From assembly GCA_964631175.1 (NCBI GenBank), contig CAZVWH010000027.1, positions 1-32,380 of the forward strand: a stretch of DNA of 32,380 nt. Reading direction: 5' to 3'. Source of the stretch: CAZVWH01 sp964631175 (lineage in GTDB: Bacteria > Planctomycetota > Phycisphaerae > Sedimentisphaerales > Anaerobacaceae). Position 1 is the first letter of the stretch. Every line of letters begins with the position of its first letter. Both the position numbers and the translations under genes were made by a program. The notes under the pieces were generated by a model. The model had not been told where the DNA came from. It worked only from the letters and a program-made list of their open reading frames with translations, and did not search any database. Below, in pieces: positions 22,905 through 30,766 of this stretch.

Positions 22905-23831
22905 ATGCGAAGGGGAAAATTAACTGAGGGGAGATTTAAAAATTTGGTTGGTGAAATTGCCCGCACGTATGAAGGTGATTCCGGAATCAATTTTATAGAT
23001 GCTTCTAACTTGCCGGTGCGAAGCGGAATCTTGGAGATTCTTGATTCGCTCTTTGAAGTGATTTTCCCAGGCTATACCGGCAGGAGAACGGTTACAAAAT
23101 CAAATATTGACTTCATTATCGGTGATATACTTTGGCATATCTATACGGAGCTGTCTGAGCAGATAGAACGAGCTTGCAAGTACCAGTGCAGAATAAAGAA
23201 AAGCGATGGCTGCGACTGCCGAACGATGGCTGAAAGTGTGACCCAACATCTGTTAGCTCAGCTACCGAAGATAAGAGAGCTACTGAAAGGCGATGTTGGT
23301 GCGGCTTTTGATGGTGACCCGGCTGCAAAATCTTACGAGGAGATTGTGATAGGTTATCCCTGCATCATAGCAATCGCGACGTATCGCATTGCACACGAGT
23401 TATATCTAAAACAGGTGCCGTTAATTCCGCGCATAATGACTGAATGTGCACACACAAGGACAGGCATTGATATTCATCCCGGCGCAAGGATAGGAAGGAA
23501 TTTCTTTATTGACCACGGCACCGGTGTCGTAATAGGTGAAACTACAATTATTGGAGATAATGTCAAGATTTATCAAGGAGCTACGCTGGGAGCTTTAAGC
23601 TTCCCCAAAGATAAGAGGGGACGGATTATAAAAGGCGGCAAAAGACATCCCACAATAGAGGACAACGTGACAATCTACGCCGAGGCGACAATATTAGGTG
23701 ATGTCACCATTGGCAAAGGCGCGGTAATCGGCGGCAATGTCTGGATAAAAGAGTCTGTGCCGGCGGGTGTCACCGTTACGACACCTCATCCAGATCTTGT
23801 TTATACAAAACACGAGAAAAGTAAAAAGTAA
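22905..23831 (+). CDS. cysE: serine O-acetyltransferase (EpsC/CysE type, 308 aa)
   Basis: This enzyme makes O-acetylserine from serine and acetyl-CoA, the substrate for CysK. The C-terminal half is a left-handed beta-helix of hexapeptide repeats with the family block HTRTGIDIHPGARIGRNFFIDHG followed by TGVVIGETTIIGDNVKIYQGATLGALSFPKD. The catalytic His residues lie in the DIHPG and IDHGTG segments. The helical N-terminal region (about 140 residues) contains a cysteine-rich bit, CKYQCRIKKSDGCDC, and is longer than in E. coli CysE, as in the larger SAT forms of anaerobes. It is directly downstream of cysK. The stop is followed by a 159-bp palindromic repeat before nadA. Confidence 0.94.
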   Translation: MRRGKLTEGRFKNLVGEIARTYEGDSGINFIDASNLPVRSGILEILDSLFEVIFPGYTGRRTVTKSNIDFIIGDILWHIYTELSEQIERACKYQCRIKKSDGCDCRTMAESVTQHLLAQLPKIRELLKGDVGAAFDGDPAAKSYEEIVIGYPCIIAIATYRIAHELYLKQVPLIPRIMTECAHTRTGIDIHPGARIGRNFFIDHGTGVVIGETTIIGDNVKIYQGATLGALSFPKDKRGRIIKGGKRHPTIEDNVTIYAEATILGDVTIGKGAVIGGNVWIKESVPAGVTVTTPHPDLVYTKHEKSKK

Positions 23832-23850
23832 AAGGTTGAAACCTGATATT

Positions 23851-24009
23851 GCTCTGTAGAAAACACCGTGGTTGTCATTTCCACCGAGAGGTGTCCTGTG
23901 GAGAGCGAGCCGAAAGGCGAGTCGAGAAATCTTTTTTTAACAGATTTCTCCACTTCGCGTCCCTTGGGGACGCTTCGGTCGAAATGACGTGGGATATTTT
24001 CAACAGAGC
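23851..24009. repeat. 159-bp inverted-repeat element between cysE and nadA
   Basis: The ends are GCTCTGT (23851) and ACAGAGC (24009). Inside them lie GTCATTTC (from 23873) and GAAATGAC (to 23988), then GAGAAATCT and AGATTTCTC around an AT-rich centre. The whole unit could fold into one long hairpin. It resembles the widespread GTCATTTCGACCG-type repeats of environmental genomes and fills nearly all of the intergenic space. Confidence 0.8.
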
Positions 24010-24026
24010 AGCTTGATATATGAGAT

Positions 24027-24947
24027 ATGAGTTTGGACAAGCGGATACTTGAAAAAATCAAACAGTTAAAGGAAAAGCGTGAGGCTGTAATCATCGCGCA
24101 TAATTATCAGTCCGGTGAGATACAAGACCTGGCTGATTTTTGTGGTGACTCTTTAGGATTGAGCATACAAGCGGCACAGACCGATGCGAAGGTGATCGTA
24201 TTCTGTGGTGTTCAATTTATGGCAGAGACCGCTGCTATTCTTTCGCCCGAAAAGACGATACTTCTGCCGGACAAGTTTGCCGGCTGTCCCTTGGCGGATA
24301 TGATAAACGCAGAGCAATTACGCCAATTGAAGCGGCAAAATCCTGATGCTTTGGTGGTCTGTTACGTCAATAGTTCCGCAGAGGTAAAGGCTGAGAGCGA
24401 TTATTGCTGCACCAGTGCCAATGCTGTTGAGGTGGTGAGCTCTTTACCGACTGATAGACCTGTTATTTTTGTGCCGGACCAGCATCTTGGACGTTTTGTC
24501 GCTGAAAAAACCGGCCGAGACATTATATTATGGCCAGGGTATTGCCACGTGCATATAGCAATAACCGAGGAGGACATTAAGAATGCAAAGGCAAAATATC
24601 CCAATGCCATTATAATGGCACATCCGGAATGTACAGAGCCGGTCAAAAAGCTCTCAGACCAGATACTCAGTACCGGCCAAATGCTCAAGTTTACCAAGAC
24701 AAGCTCTGCGAAGCGGTTTATAGTAGCAACCGAGATAGGAATGATTCACGCTTTGAAAAAACAAAATCCACAGGCCGAATTTATCCCGGCAAGTGACAAG
24801 GCTGTTTGTCCAAATATGAAGAAAATCACTTTAGATAAGATTATTGGTTCGTTGCAGGATATGCAGTATAAAGTCACAGTACCCGAAGAAATAAGGGCAA
24901 AAGCGAAAAAGGCGATCGATAGAATGGTTGAGATTTTACCCCGTTAG
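24027..24947 (+). CDS. nadA: quinolinate synthase NadA (306 aa)
   Basis: NadA condenses iminoaspartate with dihydroxyacetone phosphate to quinolinate in NAD synthesis and needs a [4Fe-4S] cluster. Family blocks are AVIIAHNYQSGEIQDLADFCGDSL, VIVFCGVQFMAETAAIL, VCYVNSSAEVKAESDYCCTSANA, AHPECTEPV and SDKAVCPNMKKITL, which contain the three cluster cysteines. The length is typical for this class. It is in line with cysE and metY within the sulfur/Fe-S block, which fits its cluster need. The last two codons and the stop lie within the left hairpin of double-hairpin element copy 3, so the gene end was shaped by that insertion. Confidence 0.96.
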   Translation: MSLDKRILEKIKQLKEKREAVIIAHNYQSGEIQDLADFCGDSLGLSIQAAQTDAKVIVFCGVQFMAETAAILSPEKTILLPDKFAGCPLADMINAEQLRQLKRQNPDALVVCYVNSSAEVKAESDYCCTSANAVEVVSSLPTDRPVIFVPDQHLGRFVAEKTGRDIILWPGYCHVHIAITEEDIKNAKAKYPNAIIMAHPECTEPVKKLSDQILSTGQMLKFTKTSSAKRFIVATEIGMIHALKKQNPQAEFIPASDKAVCPNMKKITLDKIIGSLQDMQYKVTVPEEIRAKAKKAIDRMVEILPR

Positions 24948-25057
24948 AAATTCTACAAGGGGACAACAAAATATGATACAGAAAGAAAAAAATTCTAACG
25001 GGGTTTACCTGCAAAATAGGTTGTTTATGTTTAGCCCCCCAATTTATTGGGGGGTTA
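24939..25057. repeat. double-hairpin palindromic element, copy 3
   Basis: The left stem CCCCGTTAGAA (24939-24949) pairs with TTCTAACGGGG (24993-25003) around an A-rich 43-base loop. A TTTAG half of the central palindrome precedes the right hairpin CCCCCCAA-TTTA-TTGGGGGG (25035-25054), followed by TTATTT. The right hairpin looks like a rho-independent terminator for nadA. The central palindrome is degenerate here. Confidence 0.75.
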
Positions 25058-25102
25058 TTTGGCCTTTTGAAAAGTAGAGGTTAATAAGAAGGGTTTAGGG
25101 AA

Positions 25103-26395
25103 ATGGCAAAAGAACGTGAATATCATCTTGAGACGCTGGCTTTGCACGCCGGCCAGAAGGTGGATTCAGGTACTCTCAGCAGGGCTGTGCCTATCTATCA
25201 GACCACCAGCTATTGTTTCAAAGACACCGACCACGCGGCGCGGCTCTTTGCATTACAGGAATTCGGCAATATTTATACTCGGCTGATGAATCCTACAACC
25301 GATGTGTTAGAGAAACGGCTTGCGGCTTTGGAAGGCGGAGTAGGGGGCCTGGCCTTAAGCTCCGGCCAGTCGGCTATCTATGTGAGTATCTTCAATATTT
25401 GCGGGGCGGGTGGGCACATTGTCTCTTCCAATTCGCTTTATGGTGGGACTGTCACTTTGTTTAGCCAGACCTTCCGAAAATTAGGAATTGAGGTGACTTT
25501 CGTTGACCCTAAAAAGCCGGACAATTTCGCAAAGGCAATCAAGGATAATACACGCTTGATTTATATCGAAACTATCGGCAATCCCAAAAACGACATTTTG
25601 CAATATGAAAAAATAGCTGAAATCGCCCACAAAAATGGCATGCCGGTAATCTGTGACAACACCGTTGCGACACCAATTCTATTTCGACCAATTGAATACG
25701 GTATAGACATCGTTGTCCATAGTTGCACAAAGTTCATCGGCGGCCACGGCACGAGCATCGGTGGAGCAATTGTCGATTCGGGCAAATTCGATTGGACAAA
25801 CGGCAGGTACCCTGAGCTGACTGAGCCGGACCCCGGTTATCATGGTGTGAAGTACGTGGAGTCATTTGGCGAAATGGCGTATATTATAAAGGCAAGAACC
25901 CAATTTTTACGGGACATGGGCTCGTGTATGTCACCGTTTAATGCTTTTCTGTTTTTGCAGGGACTGGAGACGCTGCATCTGCGTATGCCCCGGCACAGTG
26001 AAAACGCGCTTAAGCTCGCCAAATGGCTCGAAAAACATGAGCAGGTTTCCTGGGTTAATTATCCGGGGCTTGCGTCGCATCCGGATTATGAACTGGCTAA
26101 AAAATATCTGCCTGATGGCCAAGGCGCAATCCTCGGCTTCGGCATCAAAGGGGGTAAAGAGGCCGGAATTAAGTTTATCAATAGTGTGAAGTTAGCCAGC
26201 CACCTTGCCAATATTGGTGATAGTAAGACGTTAGTTATACATCCAGCCAGCACGACCCATCAGCAGCTAAGCACAGAAGAACAGCTTGCAGCTGGCGTAA
26301 CGGACGATTATATTCGAGTATCTGTGGGAACCGAGCACATTGATGATATAATAGCTGACTTTAGACAAGCACTGAAAGTCAGTGATAAGTTTTGA
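25103..26395 (+). CDS. metY: O-acetylhomoserine aminocarboxypropyltransferase/sulfhydrylase MetY (430 aa)
   Basis: This is a PLP enzyme of the Cys/Met metabolism family that makes homocysteine from O-acetylhomoserine and sulfide, giving direct sulfhydrylation to methionine. It begins with ETLALHAGQ, then PIYQTTSYCFKDTDHAARLFAL and YTRLMNPTTDVLEKRLAALEGG. The PLP lysine is in VVHSCTKFIGGHGTSIGG near residue 210. The long form (about 430 aa) and the insert GRYPELTEPDPGYHGVKY separate MetY from MetB or MetC. It stands after the nadA terminator-like element, with its own ribosome-binding site, and before the DUF4405-like gene. Confidence 0.94.
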   Translation: MAKEREYHLETLALHAGQKVDSGTLSRAVPIYQTTSYCFKDTDHAARLFALQEFGNIYTRLMNPTTDVLEKRLAALEGGVGGLALSSGQSAIYVSIFNICGAGGHIVSSNSLYGGTVTLFSQTFRKLGIEVTFVDPKKPDNFAKAIKDNTRLIYIETIGNPKNDILQYEKIAEIAHKNGMPVICDNTVATPILFRPIEYGIDIVVHSCTKFIGGHGTSIGGAIVDSGKFDWTNGRYPELTEPDPGYHGVKYVESFGEMAYIIKARTQFLRDMGSCMSPFNAFLFLQGLETLHLRMPRHSENALKLAKWLEKHEQVSWVNYPGLASHPDYELAKKYLPDGQGAILGFGIKGGKEAGIKFINSVKLASHLANIGDSKTLVIHPASTTHQQLSTEEQLAAGVTDDYIRVSVGTEHIDDIIADFRQALKVSDKF

Positions 26396-26432
26396 GTCTT
26401 GAGTTGGGAAGAAAGGTCTAAAAGGTAGGCAA

Positions 26433-27257
26433 ATGGAAACAAACGCAAAAAAACGATTCCACTGGCGTTCGTTTGTGTCGGTCCTCACTGCATTTTCTTT
26501 TATTGGATTGACCTTCACTGGTATTATTCTCTTTTTTGTTCCGCCTGGACGGATTGCTAACTGGACAGGCTGGACGCTTCTTGCTCTGACTAAAGACCAG
26601 TGGATTGCTCTTCACGACTGGTTCGCTGTTATCTTTGTAGTCACAGCGGTCTTTCACCTGTACTTCAATTTGAAACCGTTTATCAGTTATTTCAAGAGCA
26701 AAGCCACTAAAATCTTCTCATTGCGGCCCGAATGGGCAATGGCATTGTTTATTTGTGTTGTCGTTTGTGTCGGAGCCATTGTAAATATTGTTCCTTTTTC
26801 GACTCTGCTGGCGTGGAATGAAAGCATAAAATACAGTTGGGACAGCCCTTTACAGCAAGCCCCCATACCCCACGCCGAGTTGCTTACCGTGACTGAGCTG
26901 GCTCAGCAAGTATCAGATGTTGACCTTGAGACTATGCTCGCCAACCTTAAAATGCAGGGAATCGAAGTTAAGTCCCCGGATGTAGTTGTTGGCGAACTGG
27001 CGCAGTCCGTTAATATGACGCCTGCACAGCTATATCAGATCGCTTTGGGTCAGAGCCGTACAGGAGGCAGAAGATTTGGCCGGATGACGCTGAAACAATA
27101 CTGTGAACAAATAAACTTGGACGTGGATGAGGCTGTAAAAAAACTAAAGGATGCAGGTTTTACTGCCAAGCCTGAAATAACCATTCGAAATATAGCAGAC
27201 TCTGCGGGTGTACATCCATCAGAAATTCGTACGGTGCTCAATCAGCCAAATCCATAG
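26433..27257 (+). CDS. DUF4405-like membrane protein with two C-terminal repeats (274 aa)
   Basis: The N-terminal half is a DUF4405-type membrane domain with three predicted helices: about 13-36 (VSVLTAFSFIGLTFTGIILFF), 58-80 (ALHDWFAVIFVVTAVFHLYFN) and 98-120 (MALFICVVVCVGAIVNIVPF). The two His residues in the second helix suggest possible b-type heme ligands, as in cytochrome b561-like proteins. The C-terminal part holds two related helical units of about 55 residues: LTVTELAQQVSDVDLETML... and MTLKQYCEQINLDVDEAVKK..., each ending in a TP/HPSE-type helix. The gene lies between metY and nifU with good spacing. A redox or electron-supply role for sulfur or Fe-S chemistry is a guess; the function is unknown. 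Confidence 0.75.
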   Translation: METNAKKRFHWRSFVSVLTAFSFIGLTFTGIILFFVPPGRIANWTGWTLLALTKDQWIALHDWFAVIFVVTAVFHLYFNLKPFISYFKSKATKIFSLRPEWAMALFICVVVCVGAIVNIVPFSTLLAWNESIKYSWDSPLQQAPIPHAELLTVTELAQQVSDVDLETMLANLKMQGIEVKSPDVVVGELAQSVNMTPAQLYQIALGQSRTGGRRFGRMTLKQYCEQINLDVDEAVKKLKDAGFTAKPEITIRNIADSAGVHPSEIRTVLNQPNP

Positions 27258-27344
27258 CATGATACAATCTTGTACGTTGGCAGGCTCAACTTGCTGTTTT
27301 GCCACCGACCTGAAATACCATTATAAAGGACTAAAAACTAAACT

Positions 27345-28226
27345 ATGTGGGATTATACTGACAAAGTTCGGGACCACTTCTTCAACCCGCGAAACGTCGG
27401 TGAAATCGAAAACCCCGACGGAGTGGGTGAGGTCGGCTCACTTGCCTGCGGTGACGCATTGAAGCTGATGTTCAAGCTCAATGAGAATGGCAGGATTAAA
27501 GATGCGAAATTCAAGACCTTCGGCTGTGCAAGTGCCATAGCAACATCATCGGTCTTGACCGAAATGATAAAAGGCAAAACGCTGGAGGAGGCTGCTAAGG
27601 TTACGAACAGAGACATTGCCGATTATCTCGGCGGTTTGCCGGAGCAGAAAATGCACTGCTCAGTTATGGGCAGAGAAGCTCTTGAGGCGGCAATTGAAAA
27701 TTACCGCACCGGCGGAAAGAAGAAACACGAGCTTGAAGGCAAAATCGTCTGTACCTGTTTTGGTGTGACCGAAAAAGAGGTCAAGAGAGTGATACGAGAA
27801 AATAATCTGACAACCGTCGAGCAGGTGACAAATTACTGTAAAGCGGGCGGCGGCTGCGGTGGGTGTCAGGGCGAAATTGAAAAGATAATAGATAGAATAC
27901 AGGGTGATAAAGCAAAAGAAAAACAGGCAGCGGTGCCGAAGCGGGCCGGCAAATTGACCAATATCCAAAAAATCCAGCTCATCCAGCAGACGATCAATGA
28001 ACAGATAAGGCCTGCCCTGCGTGCTCATGGCGGCAATATCGAGCTGATGGACGTGGATGGAAATAAGGTTATTGTGGCCTTTAGAGGTATGTGTGCACAG
28101 TGCAGGCTGACCGAGTTTACGATAAAAGATGTTGTCGAAGCCAAGCTAAGAGAATTTGTCGGCGGTGAGCTTTTTGTCGAGGAAGATAAAGACTCCGCTC
28201 AGGAGCCGCATAATCACAGGCAATAG
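27345..28226 (+). CDS. nifU: Fe-S cluster assembly scaffold NifU, full-length three-domain form (293 aa)
   Basis: Three domains are visible. The IscU-like scaffold (about 1-125) has cysteines in LACGD, FGCASA and MHCSVM. The central BFD-like [2Fe-2S] domain (about 130-185) contains VCTCFGVTEKEV and YCKAGGGCGGC. The C-terminal NFU domain (about 205-285) has the CXXC in GMCAQCRL. NifU receives sulfur from NifS and builds [4Fe-4S] clusters for targets. No nitrogenase genes are in the window. In many anaerobes this NifU/NifS pair is the housekeeping system (NIF-like) rather than part of nitrogen fixation. NifS follows 29 bp downstream, so the two are co-transcribed. Confidence 0.96.
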   Translation: MWDYTDKVRDHFFNPRNVGEIENPDGVGEVGSLACGDALKLMFKLNENGRIKDAKFKTFGCASAIATSSVLTEMIKGKTLEEAAKVTNRDIADYLGGLPEQKMHCSVMGREALEAAIENYRTGGKKKHELEGKIVCTCFGVTEKEVKRVIRENNLTTVEQVTNYCKAGGGCGGCQGEIEKIIDRIQGDKAKEKQAAVPKRAGKLTNIQKIQLIQQTINEQIRPALRAHGGNIELMDVDGNKVIVAFRGMCAQCRLTEFTIKDVVEAKLREFVGGELFVEEDKDSAQEPHNHRQ

Positions 28227-28255
28227 AATGAAGAATGTATAATTGAGAATTTAGA

Positions 28256-29413
28256 ATGAAAACAATATATTTCGATAATAATGCTACAACAAAAATGGCT
28301 CCAGAAGTTTTGGAGGAGATTGAGCCGTTTTTTTGCGAGCTTTACGGCAATCCATCGAGCATGCACACGTTTGGCGGCCAAATCGGTCATAAAATCCGTC
28401 ACGCCCGCGAGCAGGTAGCCGAGCTGCTCGGCTGTGAGCCGAGCGAGATAATATTTACCGGCGGCGGCACCGAAAGTGACAACGCTGCGATTAAGGGAAC
28501 TCTTGCTGCAGTTCCAGACAAGCGCAAGGTGATAACGACCAGGGTTGAGCATCCCGCTGTGCTGGCGGTCTGCCGAGACCTTGAAAATCATGGATACACG
28601 GTTGTTGAGATTGGCGTAGATAAATATGGTCGGCTCGACTTAGCTGAGCTTGAAGAACAGATCGATGACGATACTGCTATTGTTACAATAATGTACGCGA
28701 ACAACGAGACCGGCGTGATATTCCCTATAGAGAGAATCGCAGAGCTGGTTACAAGCAGAGATGTCGTGTTTCACACCGATGCGGTGCAAGTGGTGAGCAA
28801 GATTCCGCTGAACTTATCCAGATGCAGTATTGATTTACTCAGCCTGTCGGGCCATAAACTCCATGGCCCCAAAGGCGTTGGCGCTCTTTACGTCCGTAAG
28901 GGGACAAGGCTGTCACCTTATATGTTGGGCGGCCACCAGGAAGGCGGCAGAAGGGCCGGCACGGAAAACGTGCCGGGTATAATCGGCCTCGGTAAGGCGT
29001 GCGAATTGGCGGCGGAGAATATCGAAGAAGAAAACAGAAAAGTCAAGCACCTGCGGGACAAATTAGAAAGCGCCATATTAAAGAAGTGTCCCGATTGTCG
29101 GTTAAATGGTGATAGAGATAATCGTTTGCCTAATACGAGTAATATCAGCTTTGAGTACATCGAGGGCGAAGCTATTCTGCTTCTGCTTGATAGACAAGGC
29201 ATTTGCGCCAGCAGCGGCTCAGCCTGCACATCCGGCTCGTTAGAGCCTTCTCACGTTTTGCGTGCGATGGGCGTGCCGTTCACTGCCGCTCACGGCTCAA
29301 TCCGGTTCAGCCTGAGCAGATACAACACAGAAGAGGAGGTCGATTACACCATCGAAAAAATGCCGCAAATTGTCAACCGGCTCCGCGAACTATCACCATT
29401 TGTGGCCAAGTAA
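28256..29413 (+). CDS. nifS: cysteine desulfurase NifS/IscS family (385 aa)
   Basis: This PLP enzyme removes sulfur from cysteine as a persulfide and passes it to NifU. It starts MKTIYFDNNATTKMAPEVLE. The PLP lysine is in SLSGHKLHGPKGVGALY near residue 202. The active-site cysteine is in CASSGSACTSGSLEPSHVL near 324, and RAGTENVPGIIGLGKA is a family block. The group I class (NifS/IscS type) is indicated by the SSGSACTS loop. It is paired with nifU, so the gene name nifS is used. The substrate cysteine would come from the cysE-cysK products encoded upstream. Confidence 0.95.
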   Translation: MKTIYFDNNATTKMAPEVLEEIEPFFCELYGNPSSMHTFGGQIGHKIRHAREQVAELLGCEPSEIIFTGGGTESDNAAIKGTLAAVPDKRKVITTRVEHPAVLAVCRDLENHGYTVVEIGVDKYGRLDLAELEEQIDDDTAIVTIMYANNETGVIFPIERIAELVTSRDVVFHTDAVQVVSKIPLNLSRCSIDLLSLSGHKLHGPKGVGALYVRKGTRLSPYMLGGHQEGGRRAGTENVPGIIGLGKACELAAENIEEENRKVKHLRDKLESAILKKCPDCRLNGDRDNRLPNTSNISFEYIEGEAILLLLDRQGICASSGSACTSGSLEPSHVLRAMGVPFTAAHGSIRFSLSRYNTEEEVDYTIEKMPQIVNRLRELSPFVAK

Positions 29414-29499
29414 CCAGGATGTCTTATAGTTGCAAGAACTTGGCTGGGACTGAATAATCAATTGCCAAGATTCCCTTAATGAAATGAAAGGTGTATATT

Positions 29500-29649
29500 A
29501 TGGTAATGGCAAGCATTTTTGGGATTCTTTCTCCACTGATGATGATACTCTACGTCGGTGTTTATATCTATATCATATTGTTAATTGGTCGCCTTGTCCG
29601 TGCGGTTGAGCGGATCGCCAATAAAATTGAAAGCTCCCCCAAAATTTGA
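29500..29649 (+). CDS. 49-aa single-span membrane peptide
   Basis: The frame begins with ATG at 29500, preceded by AAAGG with eight bases of spacing, and ends in TGA at 29647. It encodes MVMASIFGILSPLMMILYVG, a further hydrophobic stretch (VYIYIILLIGRLV) and a basic/acidic C-tail RAVERIANKIESSPKI. The pattern of one long hydrophobic helix followed by an amphipathic tail is common in small inner-membrane proteins. It sits 86 bp after nifS. I do not recognise a family. The start signal and clean composition make it likely to be real. Confidence 0.5.
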   Translation: MVMASIFGILSPLMMILYVGVYIYIILLIGRLVRAVERIANKIESSPKI

Positions 29650-29741
29650 CGGTTTCGGTCAGCTGAATAGCCAGCTTCCTGTATGTCTGAATTCTTCTAT
29701 CTGGGCCACCGAAGGTTCTCCAATATCCTTGAAACAATCAA

Positions 29742-30383
29742 CTATGGGATTCGCAGAAAAACCGGTAACAATCCTGAATCCTGGAGCATTTCGATGGAGT
29801 GCATGAGCATAAATATCCAAATAAACCACATCCCATTTGCAAAGTTTCGGACAAAACTGGCGGCTTTAACCGGATACGTTTCAGACTCTTTGTACAGCGA
29901 GAATTTGGGCAAAAACCTGGGCGTACGCTCCATATAGTCGAGATAGGCTTGGCCGAACTTATTTGTGAGCTTCTTTTCCTCTGATATGATGGTAAACGGA
30001 TAGTAAAACAGATAGAAGATTACTATCAGTGCCAGAACCAGTAAGTTCTCTGATGCAAAGCCGATTCCTATAGCACCTATTAAGCTAAAAACATAAAGGG
30101 GATGCCTTACCATGGAATAGGGGCCTTCTGTAATAAGCGTCTGTCTTTTATTGCCGCTTATATACATCAGCGCCCATAATCGTCCGAGACTGCATATCGA
30201 AAGTAAAAACAGCCCTGTTATCTCGAACAAAAAATCTGTTATGCCTTCTTGGCTGAAAGAGTGACTTGTAAACAGCAAAAGCAGTAACACCACTAAGCCG
30301 AAAATACGAGAGACAACCACTCGCGACTTAGCAATTTTGAATATTATGCCCTTTTCAGGAATGGTAACAGTAGAATTTTTCAT
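29742..30383 (-). CDS. isoprenylcysteine carboxyl methyltransferase-like membrane protein (213 aa)
   Basis: This is a membrane-embedded methyltransferase of the ICMT/phospholipid methyltransferase-like family. The family motif GPYSMVRHPLYVFSLIGAIG is clear near residues 86-105, followed by a membrane helix and the EEKKLTNKFGQAYLDYMERTPRFLP block that binds S-adenosylmethionine in this group. At least four hydrophobic segments are visible. The substrate cannot be told from sequence; known members act on lipids, isoprenoid thiols or other membrane compounds. It is convergent with the small peptide gene at 29500 and not obviously part of a larger operon. Confidence 0.82.
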   Translation of the reverse strand: MKNSTVTIPEKGIIFKIAKSRVVVSRIFGLVVLLLLLFTSHSFSQEGITDFLFEITGLFLLSICSLGRLWALMYISGNKRQTLITEGPYSMVRHPLYVFSLIGAIGIGFASENLLVLALIVIFYLFYYPFTIISEEKKLTNKFGQAYLDYMERTPRFLPKFSLYKESETYPVKAASFVRNFANGMWFIWIFMLMHSIEMLQDSGLLPVFLRIP

Positions 30384-30554
30384 TTATATTACGGTTTTAA
30401 TCGACTGCGAAGCAAGTACCGTCACCGTGCCAGCGACGTCTAAGTCTAAACTATGAGGTCAGGTCACGATCTATCCCTATAACAATATAGATATCAAGAG
30501 CCTATAAGTTCTTACTTATACATTTCATTGCTTTGTTGAAAACCTTTGAAAAGT

Positions 30555-30723
30555 GTCATTGCGAGGCCCGTAGGGCCGTGGCAATCTCCTGTCTGGTGGG
30601 CGGAAAAAGCCATCGTTTCCGCCGTTAGGCGTCCTCCGTGAGGAGTCCCAAGGACTGTGGAGTTTGAGATTGCTTCGCTTTCGTCTTCGCCAAGGCTACG
30701 ACGGACAAGTCGCTCGCAATGAC
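30555..30723. repeat. 169-bp GTCATTGCGAG palindromic repeat (383-bp spacer 30384-30766)
   Basis: The outer arms are GTCATTGCGAG (30555-30565) and CTCGCAATGAC (30713-30723). Inside, GCAATCTC near 30581 and GAGATTGC near 30666 form a second pair, and GGCGGAAA/TTTCCGCC makes an internal hairpin at about 30599-30623. This is a common non-coding repeat type in environmental genomes and may be a non-autonomous element. The rest of the spacer has no gene I can support. Confidence 0.8.
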
Positions 30724-30766
30724 ATTTTCATCTATCAATCTTACTGTGACAAAGCACTGCAGGAGT

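Noticed and set aside
27345..29413. Nitrogen-fixation locus because of nifU and nifS
   Set aside because: No nitrogenase structural or cofactor genes are present; the pair fits a general Fe-S assembly role in an anaerobe.
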